Assembly: GCF_937949835.1 (NCBI RefSeq)
Contig: NZ_CALEDC010000013.1
Span: 1 to 9,504 of the forward strand
DNA from: an uncultured Campylobacter sp.
Lineage (GTDB): Bacteria; Campylobacterota; Campylobacteria; Campylobacterales; Campylobacteraceae
DNA: 9,504 nt
Direction of reading: 5' to 3'
The notes beneath the pieces are model-generated. The model ran no database searches. It worked only from the letters and a program-made list of their open reading frames with translations, and was not told the DNA's origin. The position numbers and the translations under genes are program-made. Every line of letters begins with the position of its first letter. Within the stretch, counting starts at the first letter, position 1. This document shows, in pieces, positions 1-6,331 of the stretch.

Positions 1-769
1 GGCGCTTGATCTCGTAATAAAGTAGTTCGCAATCGCTGCTGTGTGGGTTGGAAGCGGGGATTTGACGCAGCTCCCAGGCGTTTGAAACGTATTTAAACGC
101 GCTCTCTACCAGAGCTCCAGTCGGGCAGACCGCCGCGCTCTCGCCGTAGTTTACGCAATCATCATTTTCATTTACCCGCGCGATTAGGCTTTTTTGCAAC
201 TTGTTCCACACGGCGTAGGCGTCTTTGGGCATCGCGTCCTTTTGCTCCTTACTAAGCGCGTCTCCGCCGCGCGGGACGAGCTTAAACGCATCTACGCCCA
301 AGCGGTCCTTCGCGGCGGTGATACAGCGCTCGCAGACGATACAAAGGCTAGGATCGTAGCTTAAATACCCCCAATCCTGCACCTCGCGCGCCGTATCGCG
401 GATAGCGTAGCTTTGAGTATTTGTGCGCATCAGATGGGCTAAATTTTGAAGCTCGCACTCGCCGCTTTGATCGCAAACCCCGCACGCCATCGGATGGTTG
501 ATGCAATAAACCTGCGTGATCGCCTCGCGCTCGGCGTCGATCTCTGGGCTACGGCTGTAAATGACCATGCCGTCTTTGGCTTTGGCATTGCAGCTATAGA
601 CGCGCTTGCCGTCCGCTTCGACCATACAAAGCCTGCATGCGAGCGTCGGCGTACCGCCGCTTAGATAACAAAGCGCAGGGATAAAAACGCCGCAGCGACG
701 CGCGACCTGCAAGATATACTCGCCCTCGTCGCACTCGCAAGCTTTACCGTCGATCGTGATCTTTGCCAT
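1..769 (-). CDS. nuoG: NADH-quinone oxidoreductase (complex I) subunit G, N-terminal part
   Basis: Iron-sulfur subunit of the peripheral arm of complex I, carrying electrons toward NuoI and NuoB. The window holds the first 256 codons; the gene continues past the left edge. Visible ligands: Cys34, Cys45, Cys48 and Cys60 for the N-terminal [2Fe-2S] cluster (N1b); His92, Cys96, Cys99 and Cys105 (HxxxCxxCxxxxxC) for N5; Cys143, Cys146 and Cys149 plus a later Cys215-Pro for N4. Where some bacteria begin a further CxxCxxxC set (N7), this protein reads SSDCELLYYE with a single Cys, so N7 is probably absent. The ATG at 769 lies one base after the stop of the upstream gene, and an AAGG Shine-Dalgarno overlaps that stop. 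This is the seventh gene of the nuo operon. The identification is firm; only the C-terminal molybdopterin-like domain cannot be judged. Confidence 0.96.
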   Translation of the reverse strand, partial: MAKITIDGKACECDEGEYILQVARRCGVFIPALCYLSGGTPTLACRLCMVEADGKRVYSCNAKAKDGMVIYSRSPEIDAEREAITQVYCINHPMACGVCDQSGECELQNLAHLMRTNTQSYAIRDTAREVQDWGYLSYDPSLCIVCERCITAAKDRLGVDAFKLVPRGGDALSKEQKDAMPKDAYAVWNKLQKSLIARVNENDDCVNYGESAAVCPTGALVESAFKYVSNAWELRQIPASNPHSSDCELLYYEIKR

Positions 770-770
770 T

Positions 771-1478
771 TTAAACCTTAGAAATTTCGGCTAGTTCGAA
801 ATTATAACCGCCAAAGCCCTGCCCGCCCGAGCCCAAAAGCGCGATCGTGCCCTTTAGCTCCTCATCCAAAATAAATTCTTTTTCCAAATTTAGGTGCGGC
901 GTTTTGATGCGGACGCGATCGCCGCCCTTGATCTTTGCGACCATGCAAAAATACCTTCCGCCGATGAGCCGCTCGTCCGCATCGTGTTTGAAAACCACGG
1001 CGCCGTCGAAATTCTCAGGCTCTTTAAGGGGGCTTAAATTTACCCGCCCTTGCGCGTCCAAATCCGCTCGCTCGCCGCGTAAGCTTAAAATTTTAACCCC
1101 AAACTTCGCCGCTATGAGAGATAGAAAGGCTTTGATATTTTCGGCGTCGGGATGAGTTTTAATGAGCGCATCGTCGATTAAAAGCGCGTCGCAGCCTCCC
1201 CGTAAAAACTCCGCGATCTGCTCGATCTCCTCCTCGCCCACGCTGCTTTCGCCGCTTAGATACTCCAGATCCAGATCCGCAAAATATTGCTCGCCGCAAA
1301 AACTAGCGCAGATTAGCGCCAGCACGAAGCTTTGCGCGCCGATCTCGCATTTTATCAACTCGCCCGGAAGATGCGGGTCTTGCAGCGGCGATACGCTTAA
1401 AATTTCAGCGCTCTTAAAATCTTCTGCAAGCGCGGGATTTTGCAGGCTAAGCAGCGACGCGAAATTTAAAATTTTCAT
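771..1478 (-). CDS. NuoF-position complex I protein (Cj1574c-like), 235 aa
   Basis: This gene sits where nuoF normally lies, between the NuoE-position gene and nuoG. It is far too short for NuoF, which has over 400 residues. It shows no NADH/FMN Rossmann glycine motif and no CxxCxxC [4Fe-4S] site; its few cysteines are scattered. The C-terminus has a glycine-rich run, GSGGQGFGGYNF. Size and place match Cj1574c of C. jejuni, a complex I accessory subunit in an enzyme that uses flavodoxin rather than NADH. A flavodoxin-docking role is inferred from that work; no motif here shows it. I start it at the ATG at 1478, which overlaps the previous stop as ATGA and follows a GGGGAGAGG ribosome binding site. 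The frame is open 10 codons further, to 1508, but that stretch lies inside the upstream gene. Confidence 0.85.
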   Translation of the reverse strand: MKILNFASLLSLQNPALAEDFKSAEILSVSPLQDPHLPGELIKCEIGAQSFVLALICASFCGEQYFADLDLEYLSGESSVGEEEIEQIAEFLRGGCDALLIDDALIKTHPDAENIKAFLSLIAAKFGVKILSLRGERADLDAQGRVNLSPLKEPENFDGAVVFKHDADERLIGGRYFCMVAKIKGGDRVRIKTPHLNLEKEFILDEELKGTIALLGSGGQGFGGYNFELAEISKV

Positions 1479-1705
1479 CCTCTCCCCTTTTTGGCGACGA
1501 CCATCCAATCGACTTGGTTATAACGAATCGAGCTTAAAAGCGTGGAATTTAGCCCCTCCACCAGATCGGCGCTTTTTTGAACCGCGCTGAAATCGCCCAT
1601 CTCAAACATAAAGATCATCGTCTCGCCGCGAGCGGAATTTTTTAAAATTTCGCCCATGCGGTTTAAAAATTTATCGCCCAGATGCCTCAAATCGTAGCGT
1701 TTCAT
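1475..1705 (-). CDS. NuoE-position complex I protein (Cj1575c-like), 76 aa
   Basis: Small soluble protein encoded between nuoD and the NuoF-position gene. True NuoE has about 160 residues and four cysteines for a [2Fe-2S] cluster; this protein has no cysteine and cannot hold that cluster. Length and position match Cj1575c of C. jejuni, one of the two proteins that replace NuoE and NuoF in epsilonproteobacterial complex I. It begins MKRYDLRHLGDKFLNRMGEI and ends in a basic KKGRG tail. Its ATG at 1705 overlaps the nuoD stop as ATGA, with a GAGG seven bases upstream. Its own stop overlaps the next ATG in the same way, so translation is probably coupled on both sides. The frame is open further upstream, to 1807, but that part is the antisense-free overlap with nuoD in another frame and is not used. 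Confidence 0.87.
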   Translation of the reverse strand: MKRYDLRHLGDKFLNRMGEILKNSARGETMIFMFEMGDFSAVQKSADLVEGLNSTLLSSIRYNQVDWMVVAKKGRG

Positions 1706-2928
1706 CGATCCACCTCGCCTAAGATAATATTCGTGCTGCCGATGATCGCCGCGGCGTCGGCAAGATACTGCCCGGGTAAAATTTCTTCGTAAATCGCGCA
1801 GTGCCAAAAGCTCGGCGTGCGGATCTTAAGGCGGTACGGGCGGCTTTGCCCCATCGAGCGAATATAAAATCCAAGCTCGCCCTTAGGACTCTCGCTCGCG
1901 GCGTAAATTTCGCCCGCCGGCGGGCGTAAACCTTGCGTAACCAGCACAAAATGCTGCATCAGCGAGTAGTTTTGCGTCATGATCTGCTCTTTGCTAGGAT
2001 TTACGTAAGCGGGGTCGATCGCTAAAATTTGCGGATCGCTCAGCGGATAGTGCTTCGCGCACTGGCGCAAAATTTTAAGGCTCTCGCGCATCTCCGCCAT
2101 ATAGCACTTATAGCGCGCGTAGCAGTCGCCCTCGCTCGCATACGGCACGTCGAAATCAAGCTCGTCGTAGATGAGGTATGGCTCTTCTTTACGGATATCC
2201 CAAGCATGCCCGCTAGCGCGGAGCGTCACGCCGCTACAGCCGCAGCTAAGAGCGTCTTCGTGCGAGATCACGCCCACACCCTCGGTTCGCATTAGCCAAA
2301 TTCTATTCGTATCGAGCATATCTTCAAATTCTTTAATATCGCTAGGGAATTCGTCGCAAAATTTCAACATCTCTGCTATCCAGCCCGCAGGCAGATCCAA
2401 AAACACGCCGCCGATTTTGATATTATTGTGCGTAAGACGTGCGCCGCAGTATTTCTCTATGAGATCGAGTATGTATTCGCGCGAGCGAAAGCAGTAGAGA
2501 AACACCGTCATCGCGCCGATATCAAGCGCGTGCGTACCCAAAAACAGAAGGTGCGAGCTGATGCGATTAAGCTCCAATAGGATCGTGCGGATGATCTGCG
2601 CGCGGCGCGGCACTTCGATGCCGCAGAGCTTCTCGACCGCGGCGCAAAAGCCGTAGTTGTTCGAGCCCGATGCGATGTAATCGATGCGATCTGTTACTGG
2701 GACGAACTCCGCGTAGATCATATTTTCTGCCATCTTTTCGATGCCTCGGTGCATGTAGCCCACGCCGGGGCGGGCTCGCACGATGCGCTCGCCGTCAAGC
2801 TCCAGCACGAGCTTTAGCTGGCCGTGCGCGCTTGGATGCTGCGGACCGAAATTTAAGATCATATTCGCGCCCTCGCGCTCGTACTCGATGTTTTCGAAAA
2901 ACGGTCTTAGCTTGCTTGGATTTTGCAT
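1702..2928 (-). CDS. nuoD: NADH-quinone oxidoreductase subunit D (49 kDa type)
   Basis: Subunit that forms most of the quinone-binding pocket together with NuoB, at the foot of the peripheral arm of complex I. It has 408 residues, a normal length for the family. The N-terminal signature NFGPQHPSAHG lies near residues 26-36. His35 and Tyr84 (in TDRIDYIAS) correspond to the quinone-headgroup His and Tyr known from other complexes. Further family blocks are RPGVGYMHRGIEK (residues 53-65), NRISSHLLFLGTHALDIGA, and the C-terminal ending GSTNIILGEVDR. The start ATG at 2928 shares one base with the nuoC stop (TAATG), which suggests translational coupling; only a weak AGAG precedes it. NuoC and NuoD are separate genes here, as in Campylobacter generally and unlike the E. 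coli NuoCD fusion. Confidence 0.98.
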   Translation of the reverse strand: MQNPSKLRPFFENIEYEREGANMILNFGPQHPSAHGQLKLVLELDGERIVRARPGVGYMHRGIEKMAENMIYAEFVPVTDRIDYIASGSNNYGFCAAVEKLCGIEVPRRAQIIRTILLELNRISSHLLFLGTHALDIGAMTVFLYCFRSREYILDLIEKYCGARLTHNNIKIGGVFLDLPAGWIAEMLKFCDEFPSDIKEFEDMLDTNRIWLMRTEGVGVISHEDALSCGCSGVTLRASGHAWDIRKEEPYLIYDELDFDVPYASEGDCYARYKCYMAEMRESLKILRQCAKHYPLSDPQILAIDPAYVNPSKEQIMTQNYSLMQHFVLVTQGLRPPAGEIYAASESPKGELGFYIRSMGQSRPYRLKIRTPSFWHCAIYEEILPGQYLADAAAIIGSTNIILGEVDR

Positions 2929-3716
2929 TATTTTCTCTTTGTGATGATCTTGTAAATTCCGCGTTTAACGCGTTTTACGAAGCGCACGCCGCCCTCTTCT
3001 TGATATTCTTGTAAAATTCTTTCTTGCGGGCGCGGCTCGCCGTAACCGCTCTCGTGGTAGAGTCGCGCGAAGTTAAAGGTATCTTTTTCGTTCACGAATG
3101 CGGAATTTCGGTTCTCTTCGCCGATCCGCTCACGTGCGCCGACCCCAAAAATTTTATCCACCTCGTACCACTTGGCAAACTCGTCTCCTTGCAGCGGATA
3201 GGATTTCAAAAGTGGGTGTCCGAACCAATCATCGGGCATTATTAGGCGCGCCAAGTTCGGATGAGCCTCTATCCAAACGCCCATCATATCGTATAGCTCG
3301 CGCTCCGCCCAGTTCGCGCTTTTATAGATGCCCGCAGCGCTTTGCAAAAAGCTCTCATTCGGCACGAAGCACTTTAGCCGCGCGCGGCGCGCTCTTTTGA
3401 TATCCAAAAGCTGATAAAAAACCTCGATGCCGCCGCGAGCCTCGGTAAAATCCACGCCGCTTAGCTCGCATAAAATTTCATATCCCGCGCTCTTAAGCGC
3501 ACGCAGCGCCGCTAAATTTTGCGCAGGCTCTACATAAAGCACAAGAGTGTTAAATTCCACGTATGAGTTTAAAATTTGGATGCCTTCAAGCGCGTCTAGA
3601 TCGTCTTTAAAATCGCTTTCGTTTACGCTGGATTTAGGCGTTTCCTCGGGAATGAAAAATCTATCTTTGTAGTAATTTTTTTTACTCTGATCGCCTTTGG
3701 GATTAAATTTTCTCAT
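2928..3716 (-). CDS. nuoC: NADH-quinone oxidoreductase subunit C (30 kDa type)
   Basis: Structural subunit of the peripheral arm of complex I that packs against NuoD and carries no cofactor. With the start chosen here it has 262 residues, close to the C. jejuni length as I recall it. The 30-kDa-subunit signature is clear around residues 136-173: WAERELYDMMGV, followed by HPNLARLIMPDDWFGHPL and KSYPL. The frame is open back to an ATG at 3821, but those 35 codons lie wholly inside nuoB in another frame and read as a low-complexity Ala/Arg/Pro stretch. The ATG at 3716 shares one base with the nuoB stop (TGATG), follows AAAAAGG, and gives the basic [20 protein letters not shown] start expected for Campylobacter NuoC. 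An A8 run in the coding strand (3676-3683) encodes Lys-Lys-Asn near this N-terminus. Confidence 0.95.
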   Translation of the reverse strand: MRKFNPKGDQSKKNYYKDRFFIPEETPKSSVNESDFKDDLDALEGIQILNSYVEFNTLVLYVEPAQNLAALRALKSAGYEILCELSGVDFTEARGGIEVFYQLLDIKRARRARLKCFVPNESFLQSAAGIYKSANWAERELYDMMGVWIEAHPNLARLIMPDDWFGHPLLKSYPLQGDEFAKWYEVDKIFGVGARERIGEENRNSAFVNEKDTFNFARLYHESGYGEPRPQERILQEYQEEGGVRFVKRVKRGIYKIITKRK

Positions 3717-4225
3717 CAGATCAGCCTTTTTGCTTTCTGCGCGCGGCGCGGGGTTTGGGTGCGGATCTTTTTTTGCAGCACCATCATCGCAAACTGCAGC
3801 GTCTCGGGGCGCGGCGCGCATCCGGGCAGATAGATATCCACGGGCACTATGCGGTCGCAGCCCTGCACCGTAGCGTAGGTATTAAACATCCCTCCGGTAT
3901 TGGCGCAGCTGCCCATGCTGATGACCCATTTGGGCTCGGGCATCGCGTCGTATAGGCGGCGCGTAAACTCGGCGTGCTTTTTGCTAAGCGTGCCTGCGAT
4001 TATCATCACATCCGATTGCTTGGCGCTTGCGCGAAATATCGTGCCGAAGCGGTCAAAGTCAAATCTGCCCGCGCCCGCCGCCATCATCTCGATCGCACAG
4101 CACGCAAGTCCGTACGTCATCGCCCACAAAGAGTTGCTCCTGCCCCACGCGATCAGTTTATCGACGGTGGTAAGAACTACGGGAAGCCCGTTTTCGCGCG
4201 CGTAGTTTATCTTATGCTCTGCCAA
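3716..4225 (-). CDS. nuoB: NADH-quinone oxidoreductase subunit B (N2 cluster)
   Basis: Carries the terminal [4Fe-4S] cluster N2, which passes electrons to quinone at the NuoB/NuoD interface. It has 169 residues. The cluster ligands are the tandem Cys42-Cys43 ([10 protein letters not shown]), Cys107 (MGSCANTGG) and Cys136 ([10 protein letters not shown]), with the spacing seen in E. coli NuoB. The C-terminus is strongly basic ([10 protein letters not shown]). The start is a TTG at 4225: the next in-frame Met is residue 36, just before the cluster ligands and too late. The TTG is preceded at 7 nt by a full AAGGAG. It lies 19 nt inside the end of nuoA, so the two genes are probably translationally coupled. 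The N-terminal text [20 protein letters not shown] fits Campylobacter NuoB. Confidence 0.98.
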   Translation of the reverse strand: MAEHKINYARENGLPVVLTTVDKLIAWGRSNSLWAMTYGLACCAIEMMAAGAGRFDFDRFGTIFRASAKQSDVMIIAGTLSKKHAEFTRRLYDAMPEPKWVISMGSCANTGGMFNTYATVQGCDRIVPVDIYLPGCAPRPETLQFAMMVLQKKIRTQTPRRAQKAKRLI

Positions 4226-4596
4226 TTTAGCGCTCCTTTTTTCCAGGCGTAGATGAAACCGATGCCTAATAATACGATGAAAAACGCCATCTCTACAAGC
4301 CCAAACACGCCTAAAATTTTAAAATTTACCGCCCACGGAAACATAAAGATAATCTCGACGTCAAAAAGTATGAAAAGCACGGCTATCAAAAAAAAGTGGG
4401 AGTTCATTCGGTTGGGCTGTTTGACGGCCTCGGGGCCGCTTTCGTAAATTTCGCCCTTTAGCCGCTCGTCGCGTCTATCTGCCAAACGCGAGCCTACCAA
4501 AGAGGATAGTTTAACGATGAGCGAAAAAACGCAAAAAGCTAGGATTAGCATTACGAATATTCCGAAATACGGGCTTTGCAGCGGAATTCTAGACAT
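4207..4596 (-). CDS. nuoA: NADH-quinone oxidoreductase subunit A
   Basis: Small membrane subunit of complex I near the junction of membrane and peripheral arms; it takes part in shaping the quinone channel. It has 129 residues and three membrane helices, at about residues 10-32, 68-88 and 94-116. The loop after helix 1 contains the conserved [11 protein letters not shown], matching the family's YESG block with its essential Glu. [23 protein letters not shown] is the family's second-helix signature; its acidic DVE is conserved. The ATG at 4596 follows GAGG at 6 nt. First gene of the operon and divergent from the PiT gene; its 3' end overlaps nuoB. A run of eight T in the coding strand (4388-4395) encodes part of the conserved HFFLI. 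Confidence 0.97.
   Translation of the reverse strand: MSRIPLQSPYFGIFVMLILAFCVFSLIVKLSSLVGSRLADRRDERLKGEIYESGPEAVKQPNRMNSHFFLIAVLFILFDVEIIFMFPWAVNFKILGVFGLVEMAFFIVLLGIGFIYAWKKGALNWQSIR
4226..4242 (-). promoter_or_regulatory. Strong ribosome binding site that sets the nuoB TTG start
   Basis: On the minus strand, AAGGAG (4238 down to 4233) lies seven bases before TTG (4225-4223). It sits inside the last codons of nuoA. With no usable ATG or GTG before residue 36 of NuoB, this site decides the start. Confidence 0.75.
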
Positions 4597-4626
4597 TTTT
4601 CGCCTCGGTTTTAAAATTTAATGTGG

Positions 4627-4632
4627 ATTGTA
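4627..4632 (-). promoter_or_regulatory. Candidate -10 element of the nuo operon
   Basis: TACAAT on the minus strand lies about 30 bases before the nuoA ATG, leaving a leader of roughly 25 nt. No convincing -35 is visible upstream, which is usual in Campylobacter. The same hexamer stands in front of azlC. Position and match are the only evidence; the AT-rich TATATA further upstream (4695-4700) is an alternative. Confidence 0.4.
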
Positions 4633-4665
4633 ACGAAGTATTGATTTAATAAAGCTTAGCGCGCG

Positions 4666-4722
4666 CCACTAAATTCGCTTTTAAAATTAAAATTTATATA
4701 CCTCGCCCGTGCGATTTAGTGG
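4666..4722. promoter_or_regulatory. Inverted repeat between divergent promoters, candidate operator
   Basis: Left arm CCACTAAATTCGC (4666-4678) and right arm GCGATTTAGTGG (4711-4722) pair over 12 bp, with one extra T bulged in the left arm. The 32-base spacer is AT-rich. The right arm overlaps where the -35 region of the PiT promoter would be; the left arm lies just upstream of the nuo promoter. The arms are seen directly; a role as a shared operator is inference. With no T run after it and this position, it is unlikely to be a terminator. Confidence 0.5.
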
Positions 4723-4737
4723 GGATTAAGGCGCGTG

Positions 4738-4746
4738 TGGTAAAAT
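4738..4746 (+). promoter_or_regulatory. Candidate extended -10 promoter of the PiT gene
   Basis: TGG followed by TAAAAT forms an extended -10 element. Transcription would start near 4753, giving a very short leader of about 17 nt that contains the AAGGGAG ribosome binding site (4759-4765), four bases before the ATG at 4770. Confidence 0.45.
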
Positions 4747-4769
4747 TTCGCGGATTTTAAGGGAGAGCT

Positions 4770-5660
4770 ATGAAATCTAGCAAGATAAGTCTCATTTTCT
4801 ACGGCATATTCTGCGGCGTAACAATCTATTTTCTTATCTGGGGATTCGGTTTTATAGGAAGCGGCGATAAAATGCTATTTTTAGTTTCGGTATTTTTGGG
4901 CATCTTTATGGCCTTTAATATCGGCGGAAACGATGTGGCAAATTCCTTCGGCACCAGCGTCGGAAGCGGCACCCTTAGTATCGCGCAAGCCCTTTGTATC
5001 GCAGCGGTATTTGAAGCAAGCGGCGCGGTAATAGCAGGCGGCGAAGTAACCTCGACGATTCGCAGCGGCATAATCGATCTTAGCAAAATGGACGTGCATC
5101 CTAGGGATTTTATCTACGTAATGATGAGCGCGCTTTTTGCGGCGGGCGCGTGGCTGCTTTTTGCCAGCAGAAAGGGCTTGCCCGTATCTACTACTCATGC
5201 GATAATCGGCGGTATCGTGGGCTCGGGGCTTACGCTAGGCGCCCTGCTTAATACCGCAGAGACTTCCGCATTGTGGCTCGTGCAGTGGGATAAGATCGGC
5301 AAAATAGCGATCTCTTGGGTACTCTCGCCGATTTTGGGCGGAGTGATCTCCTTTGGAATTTTCTGGCTTATCAAACATTATATTTTGGATTACAACCGCT
5401 ACGCTCAAATAAAGATCGACCGCATAAAGCGCGAAAAAAAATCCCTCCGCAAATTGCATAAAAAGACCTTCGAGACCCTGGACGACATTCAAAAGATCGC
5501 CTATGCAGAGGCGCTAAATCACGATATTTACGCGATGCGCGATCCCGATTTCGACCCAAGCGAGCTGGATAGCGAGTATTATAAAAAGGTGATCGAGCTT
5601 GACGCTAAAAAGAGAAGCTCAAATCCCACAAGGCCCAAGAGTACGGGATCCCCGCCGTAG
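4770..5660 (+). CDS. PiT phosphate transporter, N-terminal half
   Basis: This 296-residue frame holds the first PiT repeat. Membrane helices start at about residue 7 and residue 34, and GGNDVANSFGTSVGSG (residues 52-67) is the N-terminal phosphate-transporter signature. SGAVIAGGEVTSTIRSGIID and the later PVSTTHAIIGGIVGSG are further conserved blocks. From about residue 205 it becomes a charged cytoplasmic loop (YAQIKIDRIKREKKSLRKL and onward). The last 15 or so residues (RSSNPTRPKSTGSPP) are out of frame and have no PiT character. The start ATG has AAGGGAG upstream. The gene is divergent from nuoA and transcribed from its own promoter. An A8 run (5434-5441) lies in the loop but the frame is intact across it. 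Confidence 0.85.
   Translation: MKSSKISLIFYGIFCGVTIYFLIWGFGFIGSGDKMLFLVSVFLGIFMAFNIGGNDVANSFGTSVGSGTLSIAQALCIAAVFEASGAVIAGGEVTSTIRSGIIDLSKMDVHPRDFIYVMMSALFAAGAWLLFASRKGLPVSTTHAIIGGIVGSGLTLGALLNTAETSALWLVQWDKIGKIAISWVLSPILGGVISFGIFWLIKHYILDYNRYAQIKIDRIKREKKSLRKLHKKTFETLDDIQKIAYAEALNHDIYAMRDPDFDPSELDSEYYKKVIELDAKKRSSNPTRPKSTGSPP
5606..5612 (+). other. Frameshift point in the PiT gene, T AAA AAG
   Basis: In the upstream frame the codons are AAA AAG (5607-5612), preceded by T. The downstream coding frame is -1 to this. The heptamer resembles the A AAA AAG slippery site but has T in first place, which weakens pairing in the P site. A one-base deletion in the A run explains the break just as well. 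No strong stem-loop was noticed just after it. Confidence 0.6.
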
Positions 5661-5677
5661 CCGGTATCGGAGCTTTC

Positions 5678-6331
5678 GTGATCTCGGCGATGCTGATATT
5701 TAAGGGGCTGCATAATCTAAATTTCGGGCTTACGAATTTTTACAACTACCTCATCATCGGTATGTCGACGCTGATTACCTGGCTTTTGATGTTTATTTTC
5801 GCTAAAACCCTGCGCCGCTCAAATTTAAACAAATCCGCGTTTTTGATGTTTAGCTGGCTGCAGGTGCTCACCGCTAGCGGCTTTGCCTTTTCGCACGGCA
5901 GCAACGACATCGCAAACGCCGTAGGTCCGTTTGCCGCCATCATCGATACGATGGCTACGAATAGTATCAATCCCTCCACTCCCGTGCCGCAGCAGATTAT
6001 GATAATGTTCGCAGTAGCCCTCATAGCGGGGCTTTGGTTCATCGGCAAAGAGGTGATCGCCACCGTAGGCACCAATCTTACGAAAATCCACCCAGCCTCG
6101 GGCTTTAGCGCCGAGCTCGCAAGCGCCGTCGTCGTCATGGCGGCATCGGTGCTGGGGCTGCCGATCTCCTCGACCCACGTGCTAATCGGCGCGATTTTAG
6201 GCATCGGCTTGGTAAATCACAGCACGAACTGGTCGCTGATGAAGCCGATCGGGCTAGCGTGGATCATCACCCTGCCCGTCTCGGCGCTGCTTTCGGCGTT
6301 TGCATTCGTACTTTTGCGCCACGTATTTTAG
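5678..6331 (+). CDS. PiT phosphate transporter, C-terminal half
   Basis: Second PiT repeat, 217 residues if started at the GTG at 5678; the frame itself is open from 5609. It contains SHGSNDIANAVGPFAA (residues 72-87), the second-half signature, followed by ISSTHVLIGAILGIG, which mirrors VSTTHAIIGGIVGSG in the first half. About five membrane helices follow a start in mid-helix (GIGAFVISAMLIF), so an independent start at GTG would cut that helix. GGAG lies five bases before the GTG, and the stop of the first half is 17 bases upstream, so reinitiation is possible. There is no separate promoter. More likely this is the distal part of one interrupted gene. Confidence 0.8.
   Translation: MISAMLIFKGLHNLNFGLTNFYNYLIIGMSTLITWLLMFIFAKTLRRSNLNKSAFLMFSWLQVLTASGFAFSHGSNDIANAVGPFAAIIDTMATNSINPSTPVPQQIMIMFAVALIAGLWFIGKEVIATVGTNLTKIHPASGFSAELASAVVVMAASVLGLPISSTHVLIGAILGIGLVNHSTNWSLMKPIGLAWIITLPVSALLSAFAFVLLRHVF

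Larger units (their letters stand above)
4770..6331 (+). pseudogene. pit: PiT-family inorganic phosphate transporter gene, split by a -1 frameshift
   Basis: Together the two reading frames make one PiT permease (low-affinity phosphate uptake driven by a cation gradient). PiT proteins are two homologous halves, each with a GxNDxxN-type signature, joined by a hydrophilic loop. Here GGNDVANSFGT lies in the first frame and SHGSNDIANAVGP in the second. The first frame stays good through residue 280, then runs into a short nonsense tail ending at TAG 5658. The second frame, open from 5609, gives KEKLKSHKAQEYGIPAVAGI and then a membrane helix. Adding one A to the run AAAAA at 5607-5611 restores a 520-residue protein, a normal PiT size. 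Whether this is a real mutation, a sequencing error in a homopolymer, or recoding cannot be told from one sequence; I use the pseudogene type for the span only because it is interrupted. Confidence 0.85.

Noticed and set aside
446..664. Plus-strand frame opposite nuoG
   Set aside because: It is antisense to a region with all iron-sulfur ligands of NuoG; no ribosome binding site or recognisable product.
1479..1508. Longer start for the NuoF-position gene at 1508
   Set aside because: It would overlap the NuoE-position gene by 11 codons; ATG 1478 has the GGGGAGAGG site and an ATGA junction.
2029..3014. Several plus-strand frames opposite nuoD and nuoC
   Set aside because: All are antisense to conserved coding sequence and rich in Arg/Ala/Ser, as expected for shadows in GC-rich DNA.
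3717..3821. Longer nuoC start at 3821 (35 more codons)
   Set aside because: It lies inside nuoB in another frame and reads as low-complexity sequence, and the ATG at 3716 has normal operon overlap and a ribosome binding site.
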